Of a stretch of DNA of 64,000 nt, positions 56,042 to 64,000 are shown piece by piece. The number at the start of each line of letters is the position of its first letter. Position 1 is the stretch's first letter. The notes below the pieces were generated by a model. That model was not told where the DNA came from. It searched no databases and was given only the letters and a program-made list of their open reading frames with translations. The DNA is taken from assembly GCA_902778895.1 (NCBI GenBank), contig CACYZF010000005.1:1-64000 (forward strand). Reading direction: 5' to 3'. The stretch is from an uncultured bacterium (GTDB lineage: Bacteria > Verrucomicrobiota > Lentisphaeria > Victivallales > UBA1829). The position numbers were made by a program, and so were the translations under genes.

Positions 56042-57565
56042 ATGTTTAAAGAACTGTTAAAAGGCGCTTTTATAATTCTTTTCGTTTCGGTTGTCGCAAA
56101 GATCATTTCGTATATTACGGAAGCGATCCTCGCCAGTATATTGGGGGCGAGCGACATTGGCGACGCATACTTTATGGTGATCGGGATTCAATATGTTCTT
56201 TATCCCATGCTGAGCGTTGGGATTTGGAAGGTGTTTCTGCCTATTTATAAAAAGATACAGGTGGCGGATCAAAAAGTCAGACTGAATATGTTCTCAGATA
56301 CGATCATTACCATTTTTATCGTTTTGTCCATCATTACTGTTGGCGGTATCATGTGCTTCAGTTCGAGGATCGTTTCAGTCATAGCGCCGGGGTTTTCCTA
56401 TGATACAAAAGCGATGTGCAGCCGCTTGTTGTTCGTTTCAACCCCCATGTATATATTTATTGTCATTGCGGCGATCTATGCGGCAATGCTCCAATGTCAC
56501 AACAAGTTTTTTGCGAGTCAGATCAGAGAAGTAATCTCTCACCTGCCAACGATCATTGTTTGCCTTTTCCTTTATAAGAAATACGGTTATATTTCTCTGG
56601 GATACGGTTTGCTGTTGGGAGGAATTTCCCGTTTGGCCATTGAATTGTTCTTTGTCGACTGGAAGTATCGTTTTAAGCCCAGAGTCATCATCAACAAGGA
56701 CATGTTCGCTTTTTTCAAGGCGTTTCCTGCCACATTCATTGCGGAAGGAGTCATTCATTTGAACATGATGATTGACAAGATCATGGCATCTACATTGGCG
56801 ACAGGGGCAATATCGGTATTGAATTACGGTTCCCGTCTGACCAATGTTCTCAGCGGGCTGGTGTCAAATTCTCTGGCGACGGCTTTTTATCCCAAAATGT
56901 CCGAATTGATCGCGAGAAAGCAATTCGACAAATTGTCTTCGGCCGTCAATACATTGATTAAGCTTTATTGCCTGATCATCATTCCGATCAGCATTGGCTG
57001 CATTGCATTTCGAACCGAGATCGTAAGCGTTGCTTTTCAAAGAGGTCAGTTCGATGGTTCTTCTGTCGCTATGACCGCCGGAACTTTTTCCTGTTATTCT
57101 TCCGGACTGTTCTTTCTGGCATCCAATACCATTTTCAACAATATCCTTTACAGTTATGGTGAAACCAAAAAGACAATGTATGTCAGCATCTATAATCTGG
57201 TTATCAATGTCATTGCAAACTTGATGCTGATATCGGCGTTCAAGGCAAATGGCCTTGCGATCGCAACATCGATCGCGGCATTCCTGACTTTCTTTATCCG
57301 AATCTATTACATGCGCGGCCTTGTTTCGATAAACCTCAAAACGATATCCATAAGATTTGTCACCATACTGTTTGTCTCCGCATTGATTTGCTTTGCCGCA
57401 AAGAGAATCGTGTTTTATTTCCCTGTCAACAAATATATTCTGCTTTCTCTTGAAGTCGTCATCTGTTCCGCCTTGTATTTGTGTTTTTTGTTCTTTTCAA
57501 AATTCAGCGAGATCGTTTTTTTCTCTGATCTGATTAAATCAAAACTTAAAAAACGGGTGTCCTGA
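56042..57565 (+). CDS. MurJ/MviN-like lipid flippase
   Basis: A 507-residue protein with about 14 helices, the MurJ count. AILASILGASDIGDAYFMVI near the start resembles the A-x-x-G-x-S-x-x-x-D-A-F segment of MurJ, and VAPGF-like SVIAPGFSYDTKA, AFYPKMSELIARKQFDKL and AFQRGQFDGSSVAMTAG are family features. True MurJ is usually single copy and encoded elsewhere; here it stands in a polysaccharide locus between a polymerase and a TagB/F-like gene, so it probably flips the locus 2 lipid-linked glycan. It is unrelated to the Wzx at 4656. Confidence 0.75.
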   Translation: MFKELLKGAFIILFVSVVAKIISYITEAILASILGASDIGDAYFMVIGIQYVLYPMLSVGIWKVFLPIYKKIQVADQKVRLNMFSDTIITIFIVLSIITVGGIMCFSSRIVSVIAPGFSYDTKAMCSRLLFVSTPMYIFIVIAAIYAAMLQCHNKFFASQIREVISHLPTIIVCLFLYKKYGYISLGYGLLLGGISRLAIELFFVDWKYRFKPRVIINKDMFAFFKAFPATFIAEGVIHLNMMIDKIMASTLATGAISVLNYGSRLTNVLSGLVSNSLATAFYPKMSELIARKQFDKLSSAVNTLIKLYCLIIIPISIGCIAFRTEIVSVAFQRGQFDGSSVAMTAGTFSCYSSGLFFLASNTIFNNILYSYGETKKTMYVSIYNLVINVIANLMLISAFKANGLAIATSIAAFLTFFIRIYYMRGLVSINLKTISIRFVTILFVSALICFAAKRIVFYFPVNKYILLSLEVVICSALYLCFLFFSKFSEIVFFSDLIKSKLKKRVS

Positions 57566-57640
57566 TTTTTGTTGTATGGGAATCCGTCAATTGCAGATAT
57601 GGTATTCTGTATCAAATCAAACGTTTCATATAGGTGTTTT

Positions 57641-58870
57641 ATGCAGCGGCAAATTGTGTCTCTCGTGAAGAAGAACAAGTTTTTCTGCTTTATGGGGTAT
57701 AAAGCAAAAGAACTGAGAATAAGAATCTCCATGCTTTTGTTTTCCTTTAAACGCGTTGATCCGGGAAAAGTTGTTTTTGCGACATTCAACGGGCGTTTTA
57801 ATGACAACTGTTTTCCTGTTGCGAAAAAGCTGCACGAGACGGATAACAGCATTCAAATAATCTGGGGATACAAGGACAAGAAATATATCAGCGATTTCCC
57901 GGATTATATCAAGCCCGTCAAATACAACAGTCTTGCTTTTTTCCGTGAGATGTGCACCGCGTCATCATGGGTATATAATTTTACCGTTCCCCAGGGCACG
58001 ATAAAGCGAAAGAATCAGTTTTACATACAACTGTGGCATGGCGATCGAGCAATAAAAACAATTGCGAATGAGGCGCGGAAAAGCAATAAGCACTATTCCG
58101 CTTCAACTTCCGGACGCAAGATTTATGAAAATGAATTGTGCGATCTGGTATATGCTGGAAGCAAAACGTTTGTCGATTATTGGAGCAGATCCACAGGTTA
58201 TTCCGGAAAGTTTAAAATTGTCGGCACTCCCCGATGCGACTGTCTGGTTGACAATTCAGCCGATCCTCATGCGATTAAGAAAAGCTTGAACATACGGGAT
58301 GATGTTTCCGTTTTATTATATGCTCCAACTTTCAGGGATCACTGCTCGCGTGAGAAAGTCACATCGGATATCGATCTGCATTCGGTTCTTGAAACCCTGA
58401 AAGCGAAGTATAACAAAGAATGGATTTGCCTGAAACGCTCTCACAGCGGTTCTTCTCTTTCAACCCTGAATCAGGATTCTCCCAGTGATTGTATCATCGA
58501 TATGTCGACATACCGGGATATATGTGATTTGCTGATAATATCCGACATGCTGATAACGGACTATTCATCCACTGCCGGCGATTTCGCATTGACGAACAAA
58601 CCTGTCATTCTTTATCAGGATGATATTGACGAATATCTTGACAAGGACAGATCGTTTGCATGGGATCCTGAATCCCTGCCATTTTTTGTCGCATATAACA
58701 TGAACGAGCTCAAGGAATTGATCATGGGGCTCACTGACGAAAAGATCATTGACAACTCGAGGAAAATCCAGGATTTTTATCAGATGATTGAAACGGGAAA
58801 GGCGGCACAGGATGTCGTCGATGAAATAATCAGGCATCAAAAGAGCATTACCGGAAAAGTTTGCTCATAG
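57641..58870 (+). CDS. CDP-glycerol:glycerophosphotransferase family (TagB/TagF-like)
   Basis: A 409-residue protein. FATFNGRFNDNCFPVAKKLH, QLWHGDRAIKTI with the His motif, LLYAPTFRDHC, and LITDYSSTAGDFALTNKPVI with the second conserved region define the CDP-glycerol glycerophosphotransferase family. It would transfer a polyol phosphate from a CDP-polyol to a glycan acceptor at the cytoplasmic membrane, as in teichoic acids. The three cytidylyltransferase fusions of the window could supply the donor. The ATG at 57641 is chosen after TAGGTG; upstream in-frame ATG and TTG starts (57599, 57569) cannot be excluded. Confidence 0.85.
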   Translation: MQRQIVSLVKKNKFFCFMGYKAKELRIRISMLLFSFKRVDPGKVVFATFNGRFNDNCFPVAKKLHETDNSIQIIWGYKDKKYISDFPDYIKPVKYNSLAFFREMCTASSWVYNFTVPQGTIKRKNQFYIQLWHGDRAIKTIANEARKSNKHYSASTSGRKIYENELCDLVYAGSKTFVDYWSRSTGYSGKFKIVGTPRCDCLVDNSADPHAIKKSLNIRDDVSVLLYAPTFRDHCSREKVTSDIDLHSVLETLKAKYNKEWICLKRSHSGSSLSTLNQDSPSDCIIDMSTYRDICDLLIISDMLITDYSSTAGDFALTNKPVILYQDDIDEYLDKDRSFAWDPESLPFFVAYNMNELKELIMGLTDEKIIDNSRKIQDFYQMIETGKAAQDVVDEIIRHQKSITGKVCS

Positions 58871-59231
58871 TTTTTATTCCCCGAGTTTTTCTACGACCTG
58901 GGAATCACAGGAAAAAAAGAGCTGTGTTTTATAGATGCATCCTGCAGCTCACTTTTAAACGTGGTTTCCTTCGTTCATCGATTCTTTACGATTGAATCAT
59001 GTTGGATTCGTCCCCGTGGCTTGCGGCGGGAATAACAGGAATCAAACAGTTGATTTCCATAAAATAACTTCATGCTTTTCAAATGCATGACGGCAAGATC
59101 AATGCGCTTGCGCTTCGATTATTTTTAATTGTCGGAAGAATCGTAAAACGTTTTTCAAGCATACCATTATATCGTTTCTCAACTGAAAGAGAACGGATCA
59201 ATCTTCAAAAACAACAGACAGGAATCCTCAC
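58871..59231. other. intergenic region
   Basis: A 361-base gap without a gene. GAGCTG...CAGCTC near 58919-58952 can form a weak hairpin. The 59090-59210 part is AT-rich and probably contains the promoter of the next gene, but no clear -35/-10 pair stands out. Confidence 0.3.
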
Positions 59232-60233
59232 ATGAAAATACTCGTAACAGGAACGGCCGGTTTTATCGGGTTTCATACTTTTTGCGCACTCCAGAAAGCC
59301 GGCCATGATGTCATCGGCGTTGATAATATCAATTCCTATAACGACATTCGCTTGAAAATGGCACGTTTGGAAATGAGCGGATTCAATGTCGATGATGTCA
59401 TGCCGAACAAAATAATCGAAAGTTCCCGCGGCGGTCGTTTTGCAAAAATCGACATTGCCGACCGTGACGAATTCAACAAGTTGTTCGCGAATGATAAATT
59501 CGATGCGATATGCCACCTCGCCGCACAGCCCGGAGTGCGCTACAGCATCGAAAATCCGTATGCGTACATTGACGCCAATATTGTTGCCTTTTTGAACGTG
59601 CTCGAATGCTGCCGCCATTTCGACGTTCCGCATCTCGTCTACGCTTCGAGTTCAAGTGTATACGGGAATACGAAACAGGTTCCGTTTTCCATCGACGACC
59701 CGGTGAACGAACCGATCAGCTTGTATGCCGCAACCAAGAAAAGCGACGAGCTGATGGCATACTGTTACTCGCATCTTTATCATTATTCAACGACCGGGCT
59801 GCGATTCTTTACTGTATACGGACCGTGGGGCCGTACCGATATGGCCATGTTCAAGTTCACGAAAGCAATTCTGAACGGAGATCCCATCGACGTGTACAAT
59901 CATGGAAACCTGTCTCGCGATTTCACGTATGTGGACGATATCGTGAATGGCGTCCAGCGCATTCTTACCAAGCCGCCGGAGCAACCGGCATACCGTCTTT
60001 ACAATATCGGGCATGGCAGTCCGGTCCAGCTTCTGGATTTCATCCGCGCCATCGAAAAGGTCACCGGTAAGAAGGCCATTCTGAATATGAAGGAAATGCA
60101 GAAAGGCGATGTCATGACGACCTGGGCGGACACGACCGCGCTGGAAAAGGATTTCAGCTACTGCCCGAAGATCGGCATTGAGGAAGGCGTTGAACAATTT
60201 GTGAAGTGGTATCGGGACTTTTATTCCTGTTGA
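59232..60233 (+). CDS. UDP-glucuronate 4-epimerase
   Basis: A 333-residue extended SDR. TGTAGFIGFHTFCALQKAGH binds NAD, VYASSSSVYG carries the Ser, LYAATKKSDELMA the YxxxK, and VYGPWGRTDMAMFKFTKAIL is the signature that distinguishes UDP-glucuronate epimerases from GalE. It should convert UDP-GlcA to UDP-GalA, using the product of ugd. It starts behind AGGAATCCTC. It is GC-richer than the 53-58 kb genes. It is followed 103 bases later by the secreted-protein gene. Confidence 0.88.
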   Translation: MKILVTGTAGFIGFHTFCALQKAGHDVIGVDNINSYNDIRLKMARLEMSGFNVDDVMPNKIIESSRGGRFAKIDIADRDEFNKLFANDKFDAICHLAAQPGVRYSIENPYAYIDANIVAFLNVLECCRHFDVPHLVYASSSSVYGNTKQVPFSIDDPVNEPISLYAATKKSDELMAYCYSHLYHYSTTGLRFFTVYGPWGRTDMAMFKFTKAILNGDPIDVYNHGNLSRDFTYVDDIVNGVQRILTKPPEQPAYRLYNIGHGSPVQLLDFIRAIEKVTGKKAILNMKEMQKGDVMTTWADTTALEKDFSYCPKIGIEEGVEQFVKWYRDFYSC

Positions 60234-60336
60234 TTTCTGTTTGGGGCAGGTCGGCGCAGGCGCTTTTCAGCAGTTTGCGCTCCACTATATAAACAGCTTT
60301 ATCGATTCATGTCATAACTCTTTTCGGGAGATAAAA

Positions 60337-61668
60337 ATGCTTGTCAACAAAAACCTTTTTCGAAAGAATGATGTTCCCGTGACGCACTTGCTCAAGGCGT
60401 GTGCTGTCATGTCCCTTGTCGCTTTTTCTTTTGTGGTTCAAGCGCAAACGGATGCGAAAAAACTGAGTGACAATTCAAATCTGTTGGAACAGTATATCCA
60501 ATCTCAAGGATATGCTTACTCCATCAAATTCGATGCATCGAATGTCAAGCAATTCTGGACCGACAAATCCGTAAGCAGGCAGGACAATGCTGTTAAGATC
60601 TTTCTTCACAGTTCGAAGAACGTGAAATATGAAAGCATTCCCTTACGAGTTCTATTCAAGAATACCAATGCGAGCTTGGACTGCAAAATAGACGTCTTTA
60701 CCAGAGAAACGGGAATAAGCTTTTCCGTCTGTAATACGAAAAACAATGCTGTTTTGTCAAGCAGTTCTTCGGTAAATGATTTTCTGAACTACAAAAACCT
60801 GACATCAACGACTCATTTTGAAGACATTGACAGTTCCTCTTTCTTTCTCAAATTCCAATCGGCGGAGAGTTCCGAAATCACAATAGATGCCATCGTTTTT
60901 TCCTTTTCGGGAAACAAAGATTATTTGCATTCGCCGGGGACCTTGACCGTTGATACCGGAGATGCGACCTGCACCCCGGCGATCAATAACGGGAATGGCG
61001 GAAATTCTCTTTTCCCGACAGGAGAAATAACCTCGGTCGAATCAAACAAAAGAATCCTTGTGTCGAACAATCAACTGTCCGCCAGTGTGAAAGTCAAAAA
61101 CATCGGCGAAAATGCCGCAAAAGTTTATCTGGGATATGTCGTTTACAATAAGGATGCGGTGTTATTAAACAGCAGAAATTACCCTTACAAAAAAGACAGC
61201 CCGGTTCTTAAAGTTGTTTCTGTTGATGAGGTAAACAAGAAAATCGTCGTCGACCGGTATGCGGACTGGAGCAAAGGATGCTTTATCGCCATGAATGCGC
61301 GGGAGGACAACTCGGACATCCCGAATACGACGCTGCTGGACAGCAAGATCGGTGAAGTCAAAAAAATGGAGAATGGATATTCGGAGATCACGCTGGTCGG
61401 CGCCCCGAAGAAAAAACTGAAAAAGGATGACATGATCAGGATTCACGGTTCTTCGAGTTCGAATCTGTATGTCGGGAGCAAAACCCTTCGGCCGGGCGAA
61501 GAAGCTGTTTTATCCTCCACGATACGGAAAAATGACGATTGTCTCCTGTTTGCGCCCGAATCGCTTTCAAAGGGCGTTTTCTACGTTGTTCCTTTCATTC
61601 GCTCCAAATCCCAGGAACAGAATGCTGAGCACACCATTGCGTTTGAGAATTTCGTGATCTCATACTGA
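60337..61668 (+). CDS. secreted protein of unknown family, copy 2
   Basis: A 443-residue protein with a signal peptide (LLKACAVMSLVAFSFVVQAQ, cleavage likely after VQA). The start at 60337 follows CGGGAG. It is paralogous to 20422-21765 along the whole length: LLEQYIQSQG, KFDASNVKQFW, NDFLNYKNL, YVVYNKDAVLLNSRNYPYKK, W(S)KGC(F/H) and the EDNSDIP motif are shared or closely matched. No catalytic motif is visible; the pattern of strands suggests two or three beta-sandwich domains. Its repeated place at the end of both loci suggests a linked role in surface-glycan export, display or binding. Confidence 0.6.
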   Translation: MLVNKNLFRKNDVPVTHLLKACAVMSLVAFSFVVQAQTDAKKLSDNSNLLEQYIQSQGYAYSIKFDASNVKQFWTDKSVSRQDNAVKIFLHSSKNVKYESIPLRVLFKNTNASLDCKIDVFTRETGISFSVCNTKNNAVLSSSSSVNDFLNYKNLTSTTHFEDIDSSSFFLKFQSAESSEITIDAIVFSFSGNKDYLHSPGTLTVDTGDATCTPAINNGNGGNSLFPTGEITSVESNKRILVSNNQLSASVKVKNIGENAAKVYLGYVVYNKDAVLLNSRNYPYKKDSPVLKVVSVDEVNKKIVVDRYADWSKGCFIAMNAREDNSDIPNTTLLDSKIGEVKKMENGYSEITLVGAPKKKLKKDDMIRIHGSSSSNLYVGSKTLRPGEEAVLSSTIRKNDDCLLFAPESLSKGVFYVVPFIRSKSQEQNAEHTIAFENFVISY

Positions 61669-61687
61669 TTCCCGTTTGTAATTGCTA

Positions 61688-61735
61688 CGAGATTTTGGAA
61701 AGTCTTTCGCGACGACCCGGAATCCCGTTTTTTTA
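61688..61735 (+). terminator. long hairpin terminator, repeat family (copy 1)
   Basis: CGAGATTTTGG pairs, with one mismatch and wobble pairs, with the CCCGGAATCCCG arm and is followed by seven T. A related hairpin with compensating changes lies at 62971-63019, so the pair brackets the GT2 gene. Confidence 0.7.
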
Positions 61736-61826
61736 TTTCCGATTAAAAGACACAGTATATTGAAAAAGTAATCTGTATTATGAAATGCCGTTGCGAATCA
61801 TTGCGAACCGGAAGAGGAAGTGTGTT

Positions 61827-62798
61827 ATGTCGTGCCTGATAAGTATTATTATTCCCTGCTTCAATTCAGGCCGTTTCCTTCAGAAAACAATAGACATGAT
61901 TGAAAATGAAGATATCGGCGATTGCGAAATCGTGCTTATTGATGATGGTTCAGATGATGATACGTTGAGTATTATTGAAGAGAATAGTCGGCGTTATGGG
62001 AATATTCGATATATCTCCAGAGAAAACAGAGGTGTTGCAGCATCAAGAAATGAAGGTTTGTTGGCGGCACAAGGCCACTATGTTTATTTTCTTGATTCGG
62101 ATGATGAAATAACAAAAGGTACATTGTTGCATTATAAGAACCGGATCAACAAGTTTTTTGGATTTGATTTGATTGCATTTGGTTACAAGATGATCCGCAA
62201 TAATGGGAATGAACACTTGTATGTAAATCATAAACTGAACGGTCTTGTCCTGAAAAATCAGGAATTTGCAGATCTTATTTTTCGGAGTCTTCTTTTTATG
62301 CACATATGCAGCGTGCTGTTTCATAGGGATTTTCTGATACGGAACAAATTTTTTTTCAAGGAAGGCATCAGGATTGGAGAAGATTTCGACTTTCTGCAGG
62401 ACGTTTCGCTTTGTTCAAAAAGAGTTTACTACGATGAGAGGATATGCTTCATTTACAAACTGAGAAGAGGTTCGGCGACAGATGGTCATCATAGATATAA
62501 CTCCGATTTCTATAAAGCGCTGCTGCTATGTTTCAGGAAGGCGGATTCGGCAAAAGGGATACTGGAAGAGCAAACGATCAATTGTTTCCTGGCTACCAGA
62601 TATTCGGCTCATTTGAGGTTGTACTTGCAATCGCGATACAAATCAAAAGAATTAAACGGCTTCTTTCTGCAGAATCGTTCATGCCTGTATAAAAAGATGC
62701 ATAGAAGCAGACCCATAATAATGCTGGTCATCTATTTCTTTCGAGTTCTGCCGATAGGTTTTATTCTTAAAACATTGAAATCCACATCCCCGCAGTGA
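61827..62798 (+). CDS. glycosyltransferase family 2
   Basis: A 323-residue GT-A protein. SIIIPCFNSGRFLQKTID opens the fold, DCEIVLIDDGSDDDTLSI gives the first Asp pair, GVAASRNEGLLAAQGHYVYF and LDSDDE the DxD motif, and RIGEDFDFLQDVSL the ED motif. The start at 61827 follows GAGGAAG; an in-frame ATG at 61785 is less well placed. The C-terminus has a hydrophobic stretch (IIMLVIYFFRVLPIGFIL), so it is probably membrane-attached. It is bracketed by two related terminators, which suggests independent transcription or insertion as a single-gene unit. Confidence 0.85.
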   Translation: MSCLISIIIPCFNSGRFLQKTIDMIENEDIGDCEIVLIDDGSDDDTLSIIEENSRRYGNIRYISRENRGVAASRNEGLLAAQGHYVYFLDSDDEITKGTLLHYKNRINKFFGFDLIAFGYKMIRNNGNEHLYVNHKLNGLVLKNQEFADLIFRSLLFMHICSVLFHRDFLIRNKFFFKEGIRIGEDFDFLQDVSLCSKRVYYDERICFIYKLRRGSATDGHHRYNSDFYKALLLCFRKADSAKGILEEQTINCFLATRYSAHLRLYLQSRYKSKELNGFFLQNRSCLYKKMHRSRPIIMLVIYFFRVLPIGFILKTLKSTSPQ

Positions 62799-62970
62799 AA
62801 AAACATTTTTGTATACAATTGTGCTTCCCGTACAACATGGGGCCCGATTCCGCCAGGAAAAGACGTTTCGATTGAAATACAAATTACCATCCTGATTGGT
62901 AAAAGTGAGGGAGAGAAATGATCCGCTTTTATTGTTGTTACCGTAAACATTGAAAACAGGTAGAAGTATA

Positions 62971-63019
62971 CGAGGTTTTGGACAGTCTTTCACGGACGAC
63001 CCGAAATCTCGTTTTTTTT
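62971..63019 (+). terminator. long hairpin terminator, repeat family (copy 2)
   Basis: CGAGGTTTTGG pairs with CCCGAAATCTCG and is followed by eight T. Relative to 61688-61735 the stem shows substitutions on both arms that keep pairing. Confidence 0.8.
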
Positions 63020-63133
63020 CCATTCTGAGAAACCTCTGGTTGTGTTCGTTCCTGCGTATCGGGATTCATTCTGATCCGGTATGAGTTGCCTCAGCTTCTG
63101 CCGTGAACGATAATTACATCTTCAGAAAACAAT

Positions 63134-63167
63134 CAGCCCCCGAAGCCGGCGATGGTTCCGGGGGCTG
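63134..63167. terminator. CAGCCCCCG hairpin (repeat family)
   Basis: CAGCCCCCG (63134-63142) pairs with CGGGGGCTG (63159-63167). It is nearly identical to the hairpin at 38773-38805 and shares the same loop core (AAGCC..G..GGTTC). Confidence 0.6.
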
Positions 63168-63249
63168 ATTGTGTTCAATCGGCTTTGTTTGCAAAAAATA
63201 TATAAATGAGAAAAATCCTTTTTTTTAACAGATTTGACAAAAGAACAAC

Positions 63250-63278
63250 TTGAAAAAATACATGACTGGATGTATAGT
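63250..63278 (+). promoter_or_regulatory. sigma-70-type promoter
   Basis: TTGAAA (63250-63255) and TATAGT (63273-63278) are separated by 17 bases. The transcript would start near 63285 and carry the run of C in its leader, ahead of the gene at 63375. Confidence 0.7.
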
Positions 63279-63327
63279 ATATTGTCAAGATGCAACCCTC
63301 CTTACAAGCATGAGAGCCGAATGATTA

Positions 63328-63340
63328 CCCCCCCCCCCCC
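63328..63340. repeat. run of 13 C in the leader of the 63375 gene
   Basis: A homopolymer of 13 C lies between the promoter and the start codon. It also falls inside a short upstream frame starting at 63321 (MITPPPP...), whose continuation depends on the number of C. Such tracts change length by slippage during replication. Confidence 0.7.
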
Positions 63341-63374
63341 GTTTTGAGTAACATGCCGTGCGTCAGGTGATATC

Positions 63375-64000
63375 ATGCAGGATTACCTTTATTCCGTAAT
63401 CGCATTCCTGGCGATCGTAATCCATCTGATTATCAACTTTGACATGTTCCCGTTCCACGGGCGGAGGATGTCGCATATCCGTTGCGCGCACGAGTATCGC
63501 GGCTTTCTGGCAGGCATCTTTTATCTCTACATAACGGATGCTCTTTGGGGCGTATTTGCGGGACTTGGCTGGACAAAAGCCCTGTACTTCGATACGATGT
63601 CCTTTTTCATCGCGACTGCCGTATCCATTCTCATGATGTGCCATTTCATCATCACCTATCTGGGGGCCAGCGGATGGAGGTCGCGGGTACTCGCCTGGTT
63701 CGGGTATGTGCTTTTGTCCCTGTACGTCTTGATGTTGTTCGTAAACGTCTTCAAACCCTGCCTGTTCTATTTTGATGCGGATGGCAGATATGTCACCGGA
63801 TCCCTGCGCAACTTCATGTACTATCCTCTGGTTGCCGCAAGTGCTCTGATGGCAATCAACGTGTTCGTAAAGGCCTTTGGCAGTCAGGGCACCATGCGCA
63901 GGCGATACATCGTGGTAGCCCTGTTCTGCCTCACGATGGGCGGAGCCATTCTCCTGCAGATCCTCTGGACGCTCTGGCCGTTTTACGCGCTCGGCTGCCT
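63375..64000 (+). CDS. polytopic membrane protein, N-terminal part (probable signalling protein)
   Basis: The frame is open to the end of the window (208 codons, no stop). The protein begins MQDYLYSVIAFLAIVIHLII and has about six hydrophobic helices with short loops, including AGLGWTKALYFDTMSFF and FVNVFKPCLFYFDADGRYVT. This arrangement is common as the N-terminal sensor part of diguanylate cyclases and histidine kinases of gut bacteria, but the output domain lies beyond the window. It is preceded by a ribosome site CAGGTG, a run of 13 C and a clear promoter. Confidence 0.6.
   Translation, partial: MQDYLYSVIAFLAIVIHLIINFDMFPFHGRRMSHIRCAHEYRGFLAGIFYLYITDALWGVFAGLGWTKALYFDTMSFFIATAVSILMMCHFIITYLGASGWRSRVLAWFGYVLLSLYVLMLFVNVFKPCLFYFDADGRYVTGSLRNFMYYPLVAASALMAINVFVKAFGSQGTMRRRYIVVALFCLTMGGAILLQILWTLWPFYALGC

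Larger units (their letters stand above)
62799..63374. other. intergenic region at the end of locus 2
   Basis: A 576-base gap without a gene. It contains the second long hairpin terminator (62971-63019), the CAGCCCCCG hairpin (63134-63167), a promoter (63250-63278) and a run of 13 C (63328-63340). Confidence 0.6.

Overview
The window looks like a bacterial chromosome segment from the PVC superphylum, most likely a Lentisphaerota (Victivallis-like) gut or animal-associated bacterium. This is inferred from a type II pseudopilin with the [18 protein letters not shown] signature and an H-X9-D tail, several CE1-type secreted esterases, an FGE-fold protein with a variable C-terminus, and the general gene style. 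No rRNA or other taxonomic marker is present, so the assignment is tentative. No tRNA, rRNA or CRISPR array was seen.

Layout. (1) 1-21.8 kb is surface-polysaccharide locus 1: the end of rmlA, then rmlC and rmlD (dTDP-rhamnose), an NAD-dependent epimerase, two GT2 glycosyltransferases, a Wzx-type flippase, a cytidylyltransferase/GHMP-kinase fusion, a pyruvyltransferase with an F420-hydrogenase-beta-like partner, a GT11 fucosyltransferase, gmd and fcl (GDP-fucose), a two-gene GT-C-like membrane pair, an EpsG-type polymerase, an acyltransferase, an FGE-fold protein with a diversity-generating-retroelement-like variable end, and a secreted protein of unknown family. Composition is mosaic: rml, epimerase, gmd and fcl are GC-rich, while 8.2-11.6 kb and 14-17.6 kb are very AT-rich. 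Gene remnants (fucosyltransferase tail, IS transposase, small broken ORFs) fill the gaps. (2) 22.2-40.8 kb is a core-like block: three CE1-like esterases, cysK, a pseudopilin, a Na/Pi cotransporter with an 11-bp-phased Pho box followed by phoB-phoR, an RND efflux pair, a glutathione peroxidase lipoprotein, a flavin reductase with an acidic tail, a thioesterase and NAD synthetase. (3) 41.9-62.8 kb is locus 2: GNAT, a PLP aminotransferase, a cytidylyltransferase/Gfo-Idh-MocA fusion, LicD, a 94% identical second copy of the epimerase, GT4, UDP-glucose dehydrogenase, a plant-type glucuronokinase homologue, an SDR/cytidylyltransferase fusion, a second GT-C-like pair, an O-antigen-polymerase-like protein, a MurJ-like flippase, a CDP-glycerol-phosphotransferase family enzyme, a UDP-glucuronate 4-epimerase, a paralogue of the unknown secreted protein, and GT2. 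(4) 63.3 kb to the end holds the start of a membrane protein behind a clear promoter and a run of 13 C.

How the genes work together. Locus 1 can supply dTDP-rhamnose and GDP-fucose and assemble a Wzx/Wzy-type glycan decorated with pyruvate and acyl groups. Locus 2 can supply UDP-GlcA and UDP-GalA and, by inference, two or more CDP-activated polyols or amino-polyols that LicD and the TagB/TagF-like transferase would attach as phosphodiesters. That would give a teichoic-acid-like phosphoglycan in a presumed diderm. The two loci share three paralogous modules (epimerase, GT-C pair, secreted protein), and each carries cytidylyltransferase fusions, so they appear to be related, divergently reshuffled loci.

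The strongest leads are the three different fusions of an HxGH cytidylyltransferase domain, and the orphan DGR-like variable region in which 13 putative variable codons all end in C.
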